Assembly (NCBI RefSeq): GCF_030758755.1
Contig: NZ_CP132387.1
Coordinates: forward strand, 2,638,660 to 2,702,659
Reading direction: 5' to 3'
Origin: Bartonella apihabitans
GTDB taxonomy: Bacteria > Pseudomonadota > Alphaproteobacteria > Rhizobiales > Rhizobiaceae
Length of the DNA: 64,000 bases
Shown one piece after another: positions 12,206 through 25,540 of this stretch. The notes beneath the pieces were generated by a model. That model had not been told where the DNA came from. It worked only from the letters and a program-made list of their open reading frames with translations, and ran no database searches. Each line of letters begins with the position of its first letter. Positions within the stretch are counted from its first letter, which is position 1. Both the position numbers and the translations under genes were made by a program.

Positions 12206-12230
12206 CCGGCCTTTTCAGAGCCGGTTTTTT
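12206..12230 (+). terminator. Intrinsic terminator of gyrB
   Basis: CCGGC at 12206-12210 pairs with GCCGG at 12220-12224 and is followed by six T residues. It lies 131 bases after the gyrB stop. Confidence 0.75.
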
Positions 12231-12518
12231 ATTGTCTTCAAGGGAATAGCCAGCCCCCGAACCTCTATGTAAAATAGGCGATGGGTGTTTGAAAATTGTA
12301 AAAGCCTGAAAGCTGAAACACAAAGGCGCATAAAAATCAGTCAACTATTGGCGAAATAGAACAGCCATGGAACAATAGTTTTCGCCAAAGTTTTCTATAA
12401 GCTGTTAGCTCGCGCGCGCCTTGAAAGCTCGATCTAGAAAAGAAAATAAGCGTTCCATTTTCTGAAGCAAAAAACGGGAACGACATTGTCCCCCGCTATT
12501 GTCGTTTCCACACATGCA
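12231..12518. other. Gene-free convergent spacer between gyrB and pncB
   Basis: About 290 bases between two terminators facing each other. No coding frame, RNA gene or repeat was recognised. Confidence 0.5.
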
Positions 12519-12552
12519 TAAAAACCTCCCGCCGCATAAAAGTGACGGGAGG
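12519..12552 (-). terminator. Intrinsic terminator of pncB
   Basis: CCTCCCG at 12525-12531 pairs with CGGGAGG at 12546-12552. On the minus strand the stem is followed by a run of T residues (A's at 12521-12524), 38 bases beyond the pncB stop. Confidence 0.8.
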
Positions 12553-12589
12553 GATAAAAGCAGCATGAAAAAGAACGGAAAAGAGTTTT

Positions 12590-13894
12590 TTAAACCCTTA
12601 CCGGTTTCGACACACGTTCCTCATTGCCAAAGAACTGCAAGTAACGGCGAATTTCACTTGGCTCGCCAATGGCTTTTTCAGGATTATCCGAAAGTTTGAC
12701 AGCAGGTCTGCCATTCGCATGGGTAACCTTGCAAACAAGTGAAATTGCATCGAGTTCCTTGATGTCATCGGGAGCACAACCGGCAAAATCATTGGTCAGA
12801 TTGGTTCCCCAGCCGAAGCTCATGCGAACGCGCCCCCGAAAATGCTTGTAAGTTTCTTCGATTGTATCGACATCCAATGCATCGGAAAAAACAATGAGTT
12901 TTTCACGCGGGTCTTTGCCGTGGTCTTTCCACCACTTGATAATGCGTTCACCCCCCTCGATTGGCGGTGCGCTATCCGGACGAAAGCCGGTCCAGTCTGC
13001 CACCCATTGAGGCGCATTGCGTAAGAATGCCGCCGTACCGAAAGCGTCAGGCAGTGCAACCAGAAGATTGCCGCCATAATAACGGTTCCAATCCTGCATA
13101 ACCCGATAAGGCGCTGTGCGCAATTCCTCATCATTATTGGCAAGGGCTGCGACAACCATCGGCAGTTCATGGGCATTGGTGCCGATTGCTTCCAAATCAT
13201 TGTTCATAGCCAGAAGCACATTGGAAGTACCGGTAAATGAACGCCCGATTCCTTCTTTCAAAGCTTCAACGCACCAGCGTTGCCATAAAAACGAATGGCG
13301 GCGGCGCGTACCGAAGTCGGATATACGAATATCAGGATATTTTTTCAGCCGCTCGACCTTGCTCCACATTTTGGCTTTTGCACGCGCATAGAGAATGTCG
13401 AGTTCAAATCGTCCAAGATTGCGCATGGCTGCACGCGAACGCAATTCATTGATGATTGAGAGTGCAGGTATTTCCCACATTGTGGTGTGGGTCCACGGCC
13501 CCTCGAAATTCAAAATATATTGCCCGTCTTTACGTGTCAGCTCGTAATCAGGCAATTGGAAACCTTGAAGCCAATGGAGAAAATCAGGTGTGAAAATCTG
13601 TTTGCGACCATAAAATGTATTACCGGCAAGCCAGATCATTTCCTTTTTGGTAAATTTCAAAGTGCGAGCATGGTCAAGCTGCGCCCGCAATTCCGATTCA
13701 TCAATTTCATCGGCAAGCCGCACCGTTTTTGTCCGGTTGATCAATGAAAAAGTAACATCAACATCCGAATAAAGTCCCCAAATCATTTGCAACATCAGGA
13801 ACTTATAGAAATCGGTATCAAGCAGTGATCTTATAATCGGATCAAGCTTCCAGGTGTGATTATATACACGTTCTGCGATATCAGTTTGCGCCAT
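12590..13894 (-). CDS. pncB: Nicotinate phosphoribosyltransferase
   Basis: A 434-residue enzyme from the ATG at 13894 ([10 protein letters not shown]). A longer reading to 13927 adds eleven residues and is less likely. The sequence has the family hallmarks [16 protein letters not shown] near the N-terminus, the substrate region [12 protein letters not shown] with the autophosphorylated histidine, GTSNVLLA, and the phosphate-binding IVFSDALD and [10 protein letters not shown] segments. The enzyme joins nicotinate to PRPP, with ATP hydrolysis, in the Preiss-Handler route to NAD. It is cytoplasmic. The gene lies 101 bases downstream of the glucan synthase gene on the same strand and ends at its own terminator. 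Confidence 0.96.
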   Translation of the reverse strand: MAQTDIAERVYNHTWKLDPIIRSLLDTDFYKFLMLQMIWGLYSDVDVTFSLINRTKTVRLADEIDESELRAQLDHARTLKFTKKEMIWLAGNTFYGRKQIFTPDFLHWLQGFQLPDYELTRKDGQYILNFEGPWTHTTMWEIPALSIINELRSRAAMRNLGRFELDILYARAKAKMWSKVERLKKYPDIRISDFGTRRRHSFLWQRWCVEALKEGIGRSFTGTSNVLLAMNNDLEAIGTNAHELPMVVAALANNDEELRTAPYRVMQDWNRYYGGNLLVALPDAFGTAAFLRNAPQWVADWTGFRPDSAPPIEGGERIIKWWKDHGKDPREKLIVFSDALDVDTIEETYKHFRGRVRMSFGWGTNLTNDFAGCAPDDIKELDAISLVCKVTHANGRPAVKLSDNPEKAIGEPSEIRRYLQFFGNEERVSKPVRV

Positions 13895-13995
13895 AGCACT
13901 TTCAATCTGTTTGTTGCCTCTACCCAATGGATAGAACGTTACCTTGATAAACGAACAAAGGAAAGTAAAGCCTTCGCGAGGAACTTCAAGGAGTT

Positions 13996-16900
13996 TTAAA
14001 CTCCTTGAAGTTCTTTATCGATCGTCAGATTAATTTCATGATATCCTGTCTTTTTAAGACCGATGCCATTTTCAGGCTTTTCAACCTTTTTGTCATCAAC
14101 TGTCAAAGCAGGATTTTTACCGCGATTAACCTTGATAACATAGGTTGCACTATCAAATTTGACGGTCGCTTCGTAACCCGGCCAATCTTTTGGCAGACAT
14201 GGTTTAAGATAAAGTTTGGAACCATTGCGGTTGATGCCCAGAATAGATTCTGTAGCAGCACGGTAGAACCAGCCGGCCGAACCCGTATACCATGTCCAGC
14301 CGCCCTGACCACGCCGTGGCTCGACCGAATATATATCGGCAGAAATCACATAAGGTTCGACGCGATAGACATGAGGATTTTTCCCGTGTGAAATCGGGTT
14401 GATCATCGAAAAGACCTGATAGGCCTTGTCTTTATCTCCGAGTTTGGCAAGTGCCAGAATGCTCCAGATTGCACCATGGGTATATTGGCCACCATTCTCA
14501 CGAATACCGGCCGGATAACCTTTGATATAACCCGGTTCAAGTTCTGTCTTGTCAAAGGGCGGCCAGAACAGACGGATGAGCTCGCCTTTTTCATCAAGCA
14601 AGTGCTCGAGCATGGATTGCATGGCCTGTTTTTGGTGTTCTTCTGTTCCCATGCCGGAAATAACACTCCACGACTGGGCAATCGTATCAATCTGGCATTC
14701 GTCATTGGTATGTGAACCCAAAGGCTCTCCATTATCGAAATAACCACGACGGTACCATTTTCCATCCCATCCGCTGGTCTCAAGCGCTCTGGTCAGTGTT
14801 TCGAGATGATGCGTCCATTTTTTGACGCGTTTTTCATCCTTGCGTTCTTCCGCAATCGGAATGAAAGCCTGCAAGGCCGTTCCAAGGAACCAGCCGAGCC
14901 AGATGCTTTCACCTTTCCCTTCAATGCCCACAAGATTCATTCCGTCATTCCAGTCGCCACCCAGCATTAACGGTAGGCCGTGTTTGCCGGTGCGTTTGAC
15001 TGCAAGATCAAGGGCAAGCGCGCAATGCTCGTAGAGTGTTGCGGTCTTTGGCGAAATGGCCGGCTGGAAATAGCTGTCATGTTGGCCGTCCTTGAGCTTG
15101 TCGCCGTCGATAAAGGCAATATCTGTATCAAGAAACTCACGATCGCCTGTGGTATTGACATAAAGCGCAGCACCATAGCCGAGCCAGGCCACATCATCGG
15201 AAATCAATGTTCTGACACCGGCACCGCTATCGGGAAGCCACCAGTGTTGTACATCGCCTTCAGGAAACTGGCGTGATGCGGCATTGATGACCTGTTCACG
15301 GGCAAGTTCCGGCTTGAGCAGCAAGAGTGACAATGTGTCCTGCAACTGGTCACGGAAACCGAACGCCCCGCTTGCCTGATAAAATGCCGCTCTTGCCATG
15401 ATGCGGCAGGCATAGGTTTGATAAGGGAGCCAGTTATTGACCATGAGATCGAATGAACGGTCGTTTGTTTTAACCTGTAGGCCGGAAACAAAATCCGTCC
15501 ATTGTTTTTTCTCTTTTTCAAGAACAGAGGTAAATGTTTCTTTCCGGACACTATCAAGGAGCTTTTCAGCCTCAACCCGATTTTTGGCATTACCGAGATA
15601 GAAGATTATCTCTTTCTTTTCACCGGCCTTCAATTCGATATCAAAAGCAAGTGCGGAGCACGGATCACGTCCGGCTTCAACCGTGTTGGAGAGTGGCTCG
15701 CCTTGGCGGATCGCTTGCGGATGTTTGACAGTTCCGATCGAGCCGATGAACTCCGTTCTGTCGGCTGTGTAGCTTGAAGGCGTGCTGCTTGCCGCAATGA
15801 AGCTTACTTCTTCAGACTTTTCCGTATGATAAGGATTGCGAACAAAAAGCGCACCGCGTTTTTCGTCATAATCGGGAATGATGAAAGGAGCAGCTTTTGC
15901 CCTGACCGTGCCCAACACCCATTCGACATAATCATATAGCCTCAGGCTCCTCGGGGTCTTGTCTTCGTTTTTGATGACAAGGCGCGATAGCCTTATCGGG
16001 CGTTTATTATCGACAGTGTGGGTCAATTCCAGACTTATCGTCCCGTGTTTCGACGTGAATGTCGAATAGCCAAGGCCGTGGCGCGCTTCATAGAGCGCAC
16101 TATCATCACATTCGACAACCGAAACCGGCGAAAAACGTTTTAACGAGCGACGGTCGACAATGTAGAGAGCTTCGCCCGGACGGTTGACAACAGGATCGTT
16201 CGCCCATGGTGTCAACTGGTAATCGCGGCTATTGCCCGACCAGGTAAAACTTGACCCTTCTGCCGAAACGTGGAAACCGAAATGCTCGTTGGAAATAACG
16301 TTAATCCATGGATTTGGCGTTGCATTTCTTCCCGAAAGACGAATAACGTAGCTATTGTCCTTATCAAAACCGCCATAGCCGTTCCAATAGGCAAGGTCTT
16401 TCCCGTCAGGAAGCGGACAGGATTTATGCTGGTCGCCGATGATGCCGATTGATGTAAATTGGCCTTGTTCGAGCGGCATAGCAATCTCTTCGTGTTTGCC
16501 GCTCTTTCGTTGTGCAGCTTTCCCATTGTTATGCGTCTTGGCAGATTGGGCAGCCTCCTCATCTTTATTGCGGTGGGAAAGGTCGGAATCAATATTTTCC
16601 ATGCGCTGCATCTGTTCGGACAAGGAGCCGTTTTGGGCTTGCAACACGATGCGGGCACTGGCAAGCAAAGTCTTGAAACTCTGCTCGTTCATCTGGTCAC
16701 GGCGGACAGTGAAAATATGCTGGCGTCCGTCTGCTTCGGCGGTACGGTTGCGATAACCTTCGCACATCCATTCAATGGCGCGCTGGGTATCTTGCGCATA
16801 AGAAAAAGCCCGTTCGTTCAAAATGACGATATCGACAGTCAATCCCCGCATCCGCCAATATTCATGCGCTTTCAAAAGTCCGCGCAAGACTTCGAGATCG

Positions 16901-19900
16901 GCTTCATTATCAAGCCTGAGCAGGAAGATCGGAAAGTCGCCGGATATCGACATCGGCCATAAATCCGATTGTTTGCCGAGGTTTTCAGCGAGCGCCTCCG
17001 AGGGCAAACGCCAAGTGCGGTCCGGATAAATAAGCGAGGTTGCGTATTTCTGGTAAACGACAGATTCTTTTGGCTTGATACCAAGCTGGTAAAGCGACAC
17101 TTGCGAACGCGTCCAGGCAAGCGAGAACTCGCGCTGGAATACGTTCGGTTGACGGTAATATTCAACTTGTGACACAAGCTTTTCTTTTGAATTTGCTGCA
17201 AATGTCCAGAAGATAAGTGCGGCTTTTTTGCGTGCCGGAACCCGCACACGACATCTTATTGCTGCGACAGGATCAAGCACACAACCCTCTGTACCGGTCA
17301 GTGTCGCACCACGGTCAAAAGCAGCCGGACGGCGGATAGAGCGCCCGCGACCGATAAAGACGCGCCTGTCGGTCTCGGCTTCCGCATCGCGAATGGCACC
17401 GGATGTATCGGTGACAAAATGGGCGACATGGATTTCCGGATCTTTCGGGTCGCGTTTACGCCGTTTGGCGTAAATCGTTCCGCCCTGATCGGCAATTTCG
17501 GTTTCCACAAACATGCGTGCGAAGACTGTATGGGCCGCATCTGTCTCAGGCGTTGTCAATACCAGTTCGGCATAGGACGTAATTTCAAGAATGCGGTCTT
17601 TGGAAGTGGTGTTGATAAGCTCGATACGTCGACCTTCACCATCACCTTCGGATGCAACAATACATTCCACAGTCGATTTTATACCATCGACTGTTTTTGT
17701 ATATTCTGCCTTTTCGTCGGTGAAAACGGTTGAAGCTTCTTCATCGGCAACGCGCGTTGGTTCACCCGTTGCCGACCACCAGCGGCCGGAGGCAGGGTCA
17801 CGCAAAAAGATGAAAGTGCCTTGCTGGTCTTCGGCAGCATCGGGCATGAAACGGGTAACAGCAATATTGTTCCAGCGGCTATAGCCGGAACCTTTGCCTG
17901 TCAACATGACCGAATAGTTCCCATTTGACAAAAGCACAGTCGAACGCGGCTTGGTGAGCGGGGCTTTGATAACGCGAACCGGTGCGTCTTCAAAACCGCC
18001 GGCATCACTGCGCATCGGATTAGCCGTTTTTGCGTGAACCATAGGAATTTCACGCGGCGCTTTTTCCTGCAACAGAAGCTGTGCCGCTTCAATCACCGGA
18101 TCGCTATGGAAACGATCCCGCATGCGACCGTCGAAAATGACGTTGTCAATTGCCAGAATAGACATGCCGTGGTGGTGCGCATAATAATTCTTGACGACGG
18201 CATATTTTTCGCCTTCACGCACACGCGCCGGCGTGAAATCGACCGAGTCATGGAAACCATATTCGCCAAGTGCACCAAGTTTGCGCAAGCGTGCAAGATT
18301 GGCAACCGCCTCTGTCGGCATATATTGGGAAGCGAGAATGCTTGCATAAGGCGCAATAACAGCATTGCGCGAAAGCCCGCGTTGAAGACCGAGACTGGGA
18401 ACACCAAAGTTGGAATATTGGTAGTTCATCTGTTGGTCACGGGCATTAAACGCTGCTTCCGAAATACCCCACGGCAATCCACGTTCATTGGCATATTGGA
18501 TTTGTCTACGAACAACAAGCCGGTTTGTCTGGTCAAGGAGCGACCCCAAAGGCTCGCGCATGACAAGCGGTGGCATTAAATATTCGAACATCGAACCCGA
18601 CCAGGAAAGCAGAGCACCCTTCCAGCCGACCGGTACCAGCATACGACCAAGGCGGAACCAATGTTCAACCTTGACATCGCCTTTGGCAATGGCAAAGAGG
18701 CTCGAAAGACGGGCTTCCGAAGCAAGCAGATCGTAGCAGCTTTCATCAAGCTCGTTTTCCTGAACACGATAGCCGATGGACATGAGACGACGTTCCTTTC
18801 GTTCAAGGAAATCGAATTTCATATCAAAGGCAAACTGGCGTGCTCTTGCAGAAAGATCACTTAAAGTCTTGCGTAAAGCCTCTGTATCATGATCGGCGGT
18901 CGCGTCATGAGTGTGAGCTTCGCAGGTCTCAATCAAACATTCGGCCCATGAAACAGCATGACGTGATTCATCGCTGCCGATTTCACCATCAAGCTCGCTT
19001 GTGAGACGGCCTATGTCATTCGCCGCAATTGTCAGATTTGCCGTGCGGAATGTTGCTGTTTCCGGTTCATCCATAATCGAGCGGACAGCCCTGCGGAAAT
19101 TGGCGATACGTTCATCAATTCGTCTGCGAAGCGGGCGCAGGATGCGACGGTCATCGGGGATGAGATTTAAGGTTTCCTGCAAAATGTCATTAACATCAAG
19201 GAGGCCTGCAAGATCTCCTTGTAAGAATACCGATGGTGCTTCAGACCACTCTTTCAAGGCCGCAGCCAGTGTTACAAGATGGCCGGCAAGATTGCCCGAG
19301 TCGACTGTCGAGACATAACTCGGTACAAGCGGGCGCAAAGTGTCGGTTTCATACCAGTTGAAGAAATGCCCACGGAATCTTTCCATTTTATCCATTGTAT
19401 CGAGTGTGCGTTCGATACGCTGGATGGCATCATCAAAACTGACCCAACCGAAATCACGTGCAGCGACTGTCGAGAGCAAATAGACGCCGATATTGGTTGG
19501 CGAGGTTCTGCGCGCCAGAACCGGTACCGGATCTTCCTGATAATTGTCGGGGGGAAGAAAATGGTTATCGGCATTGGCGAATGTTTCGTAATAATGCCAG
19601 GTGCGGCGCGCAATACGCCGAAGTTCGTTTTTATCGGATGGCCGGATTTCAAGCGAATCCTGAAAGGCAGCCGAACGGCTTACAATCCATGCAATAAGCG
19701 GTGAAAAGAACCAGGCAAGACCAAAGGGCAGGGCCACAAAGACAGCAGAATTATGAAGTGCTGCCGGAAGCGCAATGGAAATCACGCCAATCAATGCCGC
19801 TGGCCACATGGTGGTGACATAATAGGAGAGCGTGTTGGGCGAAGAACGCGTTGCTGCCGATGTTTTCCATTCGAGTAGATGTTTATGGGAAACAAACATG

Positions 19901-22605
19901 CGATAGAGCGTACGGATAATCGCATCAACCATATAAAATGCCGAATAGGCAAGGAAGGTTGTGCGCAGTGCAACATCTGCGGTGCTGGTTGCAATATTTG
20001 TCAACACGGATTGGAAGTGGCCACGCAACGAATTGTCCATACTCGTTGGCATAATGTTGCGCAGAACACCAAGTGTGGGGGCAATAAACATGCCCAAAAG
20101 CAGAAATAATTGCCAGAAAACAGCCGTATGAAGCGGCAAAACACACCAACCGACAAGCGAGGCAATAATCCACATGAGCGGTGTCAAAGAACGCCGCAAA
20201 TTATCCTGCATTTTCCAGCGGGTAATGAGGTTGATATTGTGACGGGTGAAGAGATAGGGCAGCAATTGCCAGTCACCGCGGATCCAGCGATGGTGACGGG
20301 CAACATCGACATTATAGGCTGTCGGATAATCTTCAACCACCTCGACATCGCTCACAAAGCCGACGCGAGCATAACCGCCTTCAAGAAGATCGTGGCTCAA
20401 AACGCTATTTTCGCGCACTTTGTCGGCAAGCGCTATTTCGAATGCATCAATGTCATAAAGGCCTTTGCCGGTATAGGTGCCTTCGCCCAAAAGATCCTGA
20501 TAGGTATCGGAGACGGCAAAAACATAAGGGTCTATGCCGCGATTGACGGAAAAGACACGCTGCAGGAATGAAGCATCATCACCGGTGGTAAGCGACGGTG
20601 TCACACGCGGCTGAAGAATTCCGTAACCGCTTTTGACAGTATGTGTTTTCGGGTCAATGACCGGACGGTTCAAGGGATGATTGAGTTTTCCGACAAGGCG
20701 GGTGACGGCTTCGGTGGTGAGCTTGGTGTCGGAATCAAGCGTCATGACAAAGCGGCAATCCATTGGCAGACGTGGGTCTGTCGGGAAGAAACTGGTATCA
20801 CGGTCACCGCGCAAAAGCAGATTCAATTCATGCAGCTTGCCGCGTTTGCGCTCCCAGCCCATATAGCAATCTTCGCTAGGATTGTACAAACGGTGGCGGT
20901 GTAAAATGAAAAATAGTGGCTGCCCGTCACCGCGATAATAACGGTTAAGATCGGCAATACCTTTTTGCGCATATTCGAGAAGGTCGCGATCGTCGGCCGT
21001 TTCTTCCTTTTTCGAGTCGGCCCAGTCTGTTACCAAAGCAAAATAAATTGCCCCTTGCGGGTTAGAGAGATAGTGAACCTCAAGATTTCTTATCTGCTCG
21101 TCAATAGAATCGCGCGAGGTGATCATTGTCGGAACGACAACAAGCGTTTTGGCTTCCTCAGGAATGCCGTCTTTATATTCATATCCGATCAGTCGTCTCG
21201 GTTCGACAGTCCAGGCGACGAGCGTATTGAAGAGCGCAAAAGCGGTATCCATTGTCGGGAAGAGCGCAAGCGCTGTGAAAGTTAGCGACAATGCATGGCT
21301 CAAGCCGGTTTCCCTCAGCAATGCATAAACTGCAATAAGAATGAGAATGGTGAGAACTGAAACCGGAATGGCAATGCTGAAAATTTTCATTGCGCGGAAG
21401 GTACGCATGAAACGGGTCGAGAACGGGCAATCATAATTACAAGCCTGTTCAAAAGCTTCTCGTCCTGGCCCCACGAGGGACCATGCAACCGATGCTCCAG
21501 TTGTGACACCATCTTTCTTTGCATTATCGACCATGTCGATTGCTTTTTTTGTCACTTCCAGTTCGGTTAGCGGCGAACGGCGGGCAATTTTTTCGATGAT
21601 GACACGATAAGTGTTGCGCGATGGAAAGTCGATTTCTCCAAAATCGCTGTTTTCACGCAACATGAAATCGACATGGCTGACCGTTTCGAACCAATATGTC
21701 CAATCAACGTCATCGATCGCTTTCAGGGCACGGATAATATTGCCCATGGTCACACCGCCGGTTGATTGGCGCGAATGTTCTTCGGCCGTTGCCGATTCAG
21801 GGTCACTGCCATGACGATGTAACTGCTCTTCAAGCCAGTTTAATGCAATCGTTGAATCAACCGATGCACCACGCAAACGATAGAGAAGATGGGCGGCAAA
21901 AGTTGGGTCGGCAACAAGCGCTTCGTAAGTTGAAAAAATGCTTTGAAGTGCATTGTCATTTTCAGCCAGAGCCATTTGGTCAGCGGCCTGATTTGCAAAT
22001 CGCCGCATCCGGCGGGCTTTTTCAATGCGCATGGAAAGTCGGCGTGCGTTTTCGATAAGAACCATACGGACAGCCGACGGCAAAGCCCATAATTCGCCAA
22101 TCTGGAAATCGGTAACCTGTTGGTAACCATTGACCATGGCCGTTAAAGTTTTAAGCGAAAAACTGCTGTCGGTATGGGCAACATAGAGCCAAGCCAGTGC
22201 AAAAATTCTTGGCAGTTCATTTTCGCCTTTATAGGGGGGAAGCTGCTTGACGAATGCACGCGGAAAATCACGCCGCGCCTGCTGGATCGTTTTATCAATC
22301 GTATAATGGTTATCGAGCAGCCATTGGGCAGCCGGTGTGATGGTCTCGTTATTGCGAGCTGCGGCATCGGTCGAGCGGAAAGTGTGCAAAATGAGCTTGG
22401 AATTTTCGGTGAGCCGTTCTCTGAAATCGAATGGCGTATATTCCGGCAAAACAATTTTTTTGCCCTCGGCCATTTCATGGGCCAGTTGCTGTAGCTCGTC
22501 TTCCGACTTGAATGTCGAGCGGATTGGAAAAGCTGTATCAGGAAGGTAGCGTACTTCCGTTTGCTGAGAAAGAAGCCATTTGATTGACGATGCAGTTTCC
22601 GCCAT
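13996..22605 (-). CDS. ndvB: Cyclic beta-1,2-glucan synthase (NdvB/ChvB/Cgs)
   Basis: A giant inner-membrane protein of 2,869 residues, matching Brucella Cgs and rhizobial NdvB in length. Membrane helices cluster near residues 405-470 and 810-980. Between them lies the GT84 glycosyltransferase domain with a DSD motif (MTLDSDTKL, near 620) and the (R/Q)xxRW-type motif [10 protein letters not shown] near 772. A glycoamylase-like domain follows (about 1035-1500). The C-terminal half is a GH94-type phosphorylase region ending in a catalytic GGDWNDG motif near 2550. The protein primes, elongates and cyclises periplasmic beta-1,2-glucan from UDP-glucose, a compound needed for osmotic adaptation and often for host colonisation. 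The frame is intact over 8.6 kb, which is notable given the lesions elsewhere. Confidence 0.97.
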   Translation of the reverse strand: MAETASSIKWLLSQQTEVRYLPDTAFPIRSTFKSEDELQQLAHEMAEGKKIVLPEYTPFDFRERLTENSKLILHTFRSTDAAARNNETITPAAQWLLDNHYTIDKTIQQARRDFPRAFVKQLPPYKGENELPRIFALAWLYVAHTDSSFSLKTLTAMVNGYQQVTDFQIGELWALPSAVRMVLIENARRLSMRIEKARRMRRFANQAADQMALAENDNALQSIFSTYEALVADPTFAAHLLYRLRGASVDSTIALNWLEEQLHRHGSDPESATAEEHSRQSTGGVTMGNIIRALKAIDDVDWTYWFETVSHVDFMLRENSDFGEIDFPSRNTYRVIIEKIARRSPLTELEVTKKAIDMVDNAKKDGVTTGASVAWSLVGPGREAFEQACNYDCPFSTRFMRTFRAMKIFSIAIPVSVLTILILIAVYALLRETGLSHALSLTFTALALFPTMDTAFALFNTLVAWTVEPRRLIGYEYKDGIPEEAKTLVVVPTMITSRDSIDEQIRNLEVHYLSNPQGAIYFALVTDWADSKKEETADDRDLLEYAQKGIADLNRYYRGDGQPLFFILHRHRLYNPSEDCYMGWERKRGKLHELNLLLRGDRDTSFFPTDPRLPMDCRFVMTLDSDTKLTTEAVTRLVGKLNHPLNRPVIDPKTHTVKSGYGILQPRVTPSLTTGDDASFLQRVFSVNRGIDPYVFAVSDTYQDLLGEGTYTGKGLYDIDAFEIALADKVRENSVLSHDLLEGGYARVGFVSDVEVVEDYPTAYNVDVARHHRWIRGDWQLLPYLFTRHNINLITRWKMQDNLRRSLTPLMWIIASLVGWCVLPLHTAVFWQLFLLLGMFIAPTLGVLRNIMPTSMDNSLRGHFQSVLTNIATSTADVALRTTFLAYSAFYMVDAIIRTLYRMFVSHKHLLEWKTSAATRSSPNTLSYYVTTMWPAALIGVISIALPAALHNSAVFVALPFGLAWFFSPLIAWIVSRSAAFQDSLEIRPSDKNELRRIARRTWHYYETFANADNHFLPPDNYQEDPVPVLARRTSPTNIGVYLLSTVAARDFGWVSFDDAIQRIERTLDTMDKMERFRGHFFNWYETDTLRPLVPSYVSTVDSGNLAGHLVTLAAALKEWSEAPSVFLQGDLAGLLDVNDILQETLNLIPDDRRILRPLRRRIDERIANFRRAVRSIMDEPETATFRTANLTIAANDIGRLTSELDGEIGSDESRHAVSWAECLIETCEAHTHDATADHDTEALRKTLSDLSARARQFAFDMKFDFLERKERRLMSIGYRVQENELDESCYDLLASEARLSSLFAIAKGDVKVEHWFRLGRMLVPVGWKGALLSWSGSMFEYLMPPLVMREPLGSLLDQTNRLVVRRQIQYANERGLPWGISEAAFNARDQQMNYQYSNFGVPSLGLQRGLSRNAVIAPYASILASQYMPTEAVANLARLRKLGALGEYGFHDSVDFTPARVREGEKYAVVKNYYAHHHGMSILAIDNVIFDGRMRDRFHSDPVIEAAQLLLQEKAPREIPMVHAKTANPMRSDAGGFEDAPVRVIKAPLTKPRSTVLLSNGNYSVMLTGKGSGYSRWNNIAVTRFMPDAAEDQQGTFIFLRDPASGRWWSATGEPTRVADEEASTVFTDEKAEYTKTVDGIKSTVECIVASEGDGEGRRIELINTTSKDRILEITSYAELVLTTPETDAAHTVFARMFVETEIADQGGTIYAKRRKRDPKDPEIHVAHFVTDTSGAIRDAEAETDRRVFIGRGRSIRRPAAFDRGATLTGTEGCVLDPVAAIRCRVRVPARKKAALIFWTFAANSKEKLVSQVEYYRQPNVFQREFSLAWTRSQVSLYQLGIKPKESVVYQKYATSLIYPDRTWRLPSEALAENLGKQSDLWPMSISGDFPIFLLRLDNEADLEVLRGLLKAHEYWRMRGLTVDIVILNERAFSYAQDTQRAIEWMCEGYRNRTAEADGRQHIFTVRRDQMNEQSFKTLLASARIVLQAQNGSLSEQMQRMENIDSDLSHRNKDEEAAQSAKTHNNGKAAQRKSGKHEEIAMPLEQGQFTSIGIIGDQHKSCPLPDGKDLAYWNGYGGFDKDNSYVIRLSGRNATPNPWINVISNEHFGFHVSAEGSSFTWSGNSRDYQLTPWANDPVVNRPGEALYIVDRRSLKRFSPVSVVECDDSALYEARHGLGYSTFTSKHGTISLELTHTVDNKRPIRLSRLVIKNEDKTPRSLRLYDYVEWVLGTVRAKAAPFIIPDYDEKRGALFVRNPYHTEKSEEVSFIAASSTPSSYTADRTEFIGSIGTVKHPQAIRQGEPLSNTVEAGRDPCSALAFDIELKAGEKKEIIFYLGNAKNRVEAEKLLDSVRKETFTSVLEKEKKQWTDFVSGLQVKTNDRSFDLMVNNWLPYQTYACRIMARAAFYQASGAFGFRDQLQDTLSLLLLKPELAREQVINAASRQFPEGDVQHWWLPDSGAGVRTLISDDVAWLGYGAALYVNTTGDREFLDTDIAFIDGDKLKDGQHDSYFQPAISPKTATLYEHCALALDLAVKRTGKHGLPLMLGGDWNDGMNLVGIEGKGESIWLGWFLGTALQAFIPIAEERKDEKRVKKWTHHLETLTRALETSGWDGKWYRRGYFDNGEPLGSHTNDECQIDTIAQSWSVISGMGTEEHQKQAMQSMLEHLLDEKGELIRLFWPPFDKTELEPGYIKGYPAGIRENGGQYTHGAIWSILALAKLGDKDKAYQVFSMINPISHGKNPHVYRVEPYVISADIYSVEPRRGQGGWTWYTGSAGWFYRAATESILGINRNGSKLYLKPCLPKDWPGYEATVKFDSATYVIKVNRGKNPALTVDDKKVEKPENGIGLKKTGYHEINLTIDKELQGV

Positions 22606-22894
22606 ATTATTTGATCCTTGCCTTAAAAAAGCTCACGCGACAGAATTTAGCCTGTTTTTTTACCGATAAACTATATCTTTTTTATTAAGCCCAATTTTCG
22701 ATTTTTTTGGTAAACGCCAAACACTTTATATTACATGCCGATAAAAATAAGACATAGTGTTAAAAATTGAATTAAATTGCGCTGCTACAGGGGAAAAAAT
22801 CAGCAAGCCAAGGCATTTGTTTAATAAAACGGTTTCCCGTGATATCTATGAGCCAGCTATAAAGTTCAAGAATTTATTCATAAAGCAATCAACT
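22606..22894. other. Gene-free AT-rich upstream region of the glucan synthase gene
   Basis: About 290 bases containing the promoter region of the glucan synthase gene (minus strand). It is rich in A/T tracts. No coding frame or strong repeat is seen. Confidence 0.5.
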
Positions 22895-22922
22895 AAAGCC
22901 CCGTTAGAGAAAACGGGGCTTT
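22895..22922 (-). terminator. Terminator hairpin downstream of maeB
   Basis: AAAGCCCCGTT at 22895-22905 pairs perfectly with AACGGGGCTTT at 22912-22922 (11-base stem, 6-base loop). It lies 15 bases past the maeB stop on the minus strand. The T tail is short. Confidence 0.75.
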
Positions 22923-22937
22923 AAAATCCGGATGGAT

Positions 22938-25231
22938 CTATTTTGTTGTGTTATAGGCTGCCAGAGCTGCCATCGTCACTATGTCGGAATCACGTGCGCC
23001 CAAGGGAACAATCTGGGCTGATTTTTCGAGACCGACGAGAATAGGTCCGATCAGTGTTGCACCGCCGAGTTCCTGCAACATTTTGCTGGCAATTGAAGCA
23101 GAATGGTAGCCCGGCATAACCAGAACATTGGCCGGTTCGCTCAATCCCATGAATGGATATTGCTCCATCATTTTCGGATTGAGTGCGACATCGGCACTCA
23201 TTTCGCCATCAACTTCGAAATTGACGTTGCGTGCGCGAAGCAATTTGACCGCTTCCTGAATACGTTGGCGCCTTCGCCCTTCATGTGACCGAAAGTGGAA
23301 TATGCCAGAAGTGCAACGCGTGGCTTATAGCTCATATCACGGGCAAAATTTGCCGCTTGTTCGGCAATATCGGCTAATTCTTCCGGATTCGGGTGTTCGG
23401 AGATAGCCGTGTCGGCAATAAAAACGGTGCGACCGCGGCAAATTGCCATAGAAATGCCGACAACCCGTTCGCCGGCTTTCATGTCGATAACGCGACGGAC
23501 ATCGGCAAGTCCGGTTTCATAATTTCGGGTAACACCGGTAATCATCGCATCGGCGTCGCCCATTGCCAACATGCATGCGGCAAAATGGTTGCGATCATTA
23601 TTGATATAACGGTGGCAATCTCTCAATAGCCAACCCTTGCGTTGCATTTTGCTATAGAGATAATCGGCATAAGCATCTTTACGATCGGACAGGCGGGCAT
23701 TGGCAATTTTTATTCCGGATCTGTTAAGGTCGATACCGGCTATATGCGCTCTTTTCTCGATAATATCTTCATGACCAACCAGAACGGCACTACCGAGGTT
23801 CTGGTTGACGTAAGAAACGGCTGCCCGCATGACCTGTTCTTCTTCACCTTCGGCAAAGACAATCCGTTTGGGATTTTGCCGTACGCGATTATAAACACCG
23901 CGCATCGTTGCGGCAATCGGGTCACGCCGCGCAGCCAAATCCCGTGCATAAGCTTCGAGATCGGCAATAGGCTTACCGGCCACGCCGCTTTCCATTGCCG
24001 CCTTGGCAACTGCAGTCGGAATGGCAGATAACAGGCGTGAATCAAACGGTACCGGAATGATATAATTCGGACCGAATTTCAGTCGGGTACCCCGATAGGC
24101 TTCGGCGACATCGTCAGGCACTTCTTCACGGGCAAGTTGGGCTATGGCTTTTGCCGCCGCAATTTTCATTGTTTCATTGATCGTGCTGGCACGAACATCC
24201 AAAGCTCCGCGGAAAATATAAGGAAAGCACAGAACGTTGTTGATCTGGTTCGGATAATCCGAGCGCCCTGTAGCCATAATGGCATCGTCACGCACTTTGG
24301 CAACTTCTTCCGGTGTAATTTCAGGATCAGGATTAGCCATAGCAAAAATGATCGGTTTTGGAGCCATGGATTTGACCATTTCGGGTGTCAGAACACCTTT
24401 GGCCGAAACGCCAAAGAAAACATCTGCCCCATCAAGTGCTTCGGCGAGTGTACGTTTGTCGGTCTTGACGGCATGGGCCGCTTTCCATTGGTTCATATTT
24501 TCTTGTCGGCCTTCATAAACAACACCTTTGGTGTCGCACAATATGACATTTTCCGACTTGAACCCCATGGCCTTGATGAGTTCAATGCAGGCAATTCCTG
24601 CAGATCCGGCACCATTACAGACGAGACGTGTATGTTTCATGTCCCGACCGGTAAGGTAAAGCGCATTGATGAGACCGGCTGTAGCAATAATAGCTGTCCC
24701 ATGTTGGTCGTCATGGAAAACCGGAATATTCATTAACTCTCTTAAACGGCTTTCAATGATGAAACAGTCCGGTGCCTTGATATCTTCAAGGTTGATACCG
24801 CCGAAAGAAGGGCCGAGATAACGAACCGAATTGATGAAAGCATCAACATCGGTTGTATCGATTTCAAGATCAATTGAATCGACATCGGCAAAACGTTTGA
24901 ACAATACGGCTTTACCTTCCATCACCGGTTTGGAGGCGAGAGCACCAAGATGTCCAAGGCCCAAAATGGCTGTACCGTTGGAAATAACGGCAACGAGGTT
25001 GCCTTTGGCTGTATAATCATAGGCAAGGGCCGGATTTTGCGCAATGGCTTTCACCGGAACTGCAACACCCGGCGAATAAGCCAAAGCCAAATCATGTTGG
25101 GTTGCCATGGGCTTTGTTGCAATAATTTCGAGCTTTCCCGGACGCCCGCGACTGTGAAAATCCAGCGCTTCCTGGTCGAGAGAACTGTAACATGTTGATT
25201 TGTCGTTGTTTTCTTGATTCTTTTTGCTCAT
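22938..25231 (-). pseudogene. maeB: NADP-dependent malic enzyme with phosphotransacetylase-like domain, one-base frameshift
   Basis: MaeB of rhizobia is a fusion of a malic enzyme (about residues 1-430) and a phosphate acetyltransferase-like domain (430-764). Here the first 660 or so residues are in frame, with the malic motifs YSPGVAVP, FGGINLEDIKAP and VCNGAGSAGIA and the PTA start. Near 23263 one base is missing (the sequence should read GCCAACCGTATTCAGG on the coding strand). The frame then continues as IQEAVKLLRARNVNFEVDGEM to 22938. As written the protein gains a false tail and loses about 105 residues. The enzyme decarboxylates malate to pyruvate; the PTA-like part mediates oligomerisation and acetyl-CoA regulation. 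Restoring one base gives 764 residues. Confidence 0.92.
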
Positions 25232-25540
25232 TTTTCTATCATTTTCTGAGGTAGCGAGTTTGTTCGCTCCATTTAAGCCGGTATAAATGCGATAATAAAC
25301 GGAAATTATGGATTATATTTAAAAAATAGTCCAAGTTTTTTTATTGCTTTTGCATATATTGTCCGAACGTTTCGGGCAACAAATTCTTATGACATTTCAA
25401 TCGACAAGAGTTGGGTATTAAAACACATATTGAATGGCATGACACATAGTTTGGATGCTATAGCTTGAAATATTCCGATAAAGCATTGCGGTTTAAAAAA
25501 GCTCTTTGGTGACAAGCCGAAAGCAAAGGTTAAAAAAGGC
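25232..25540. other. Divergent promoter region between maeB and mutS
   Basis: 309 bases, strongly AT-rich around 25300-25360, with no coding frame. It must contain the divergent promoters of maeB and mutS. No specific operator was recognised. Confidence 0.5.
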
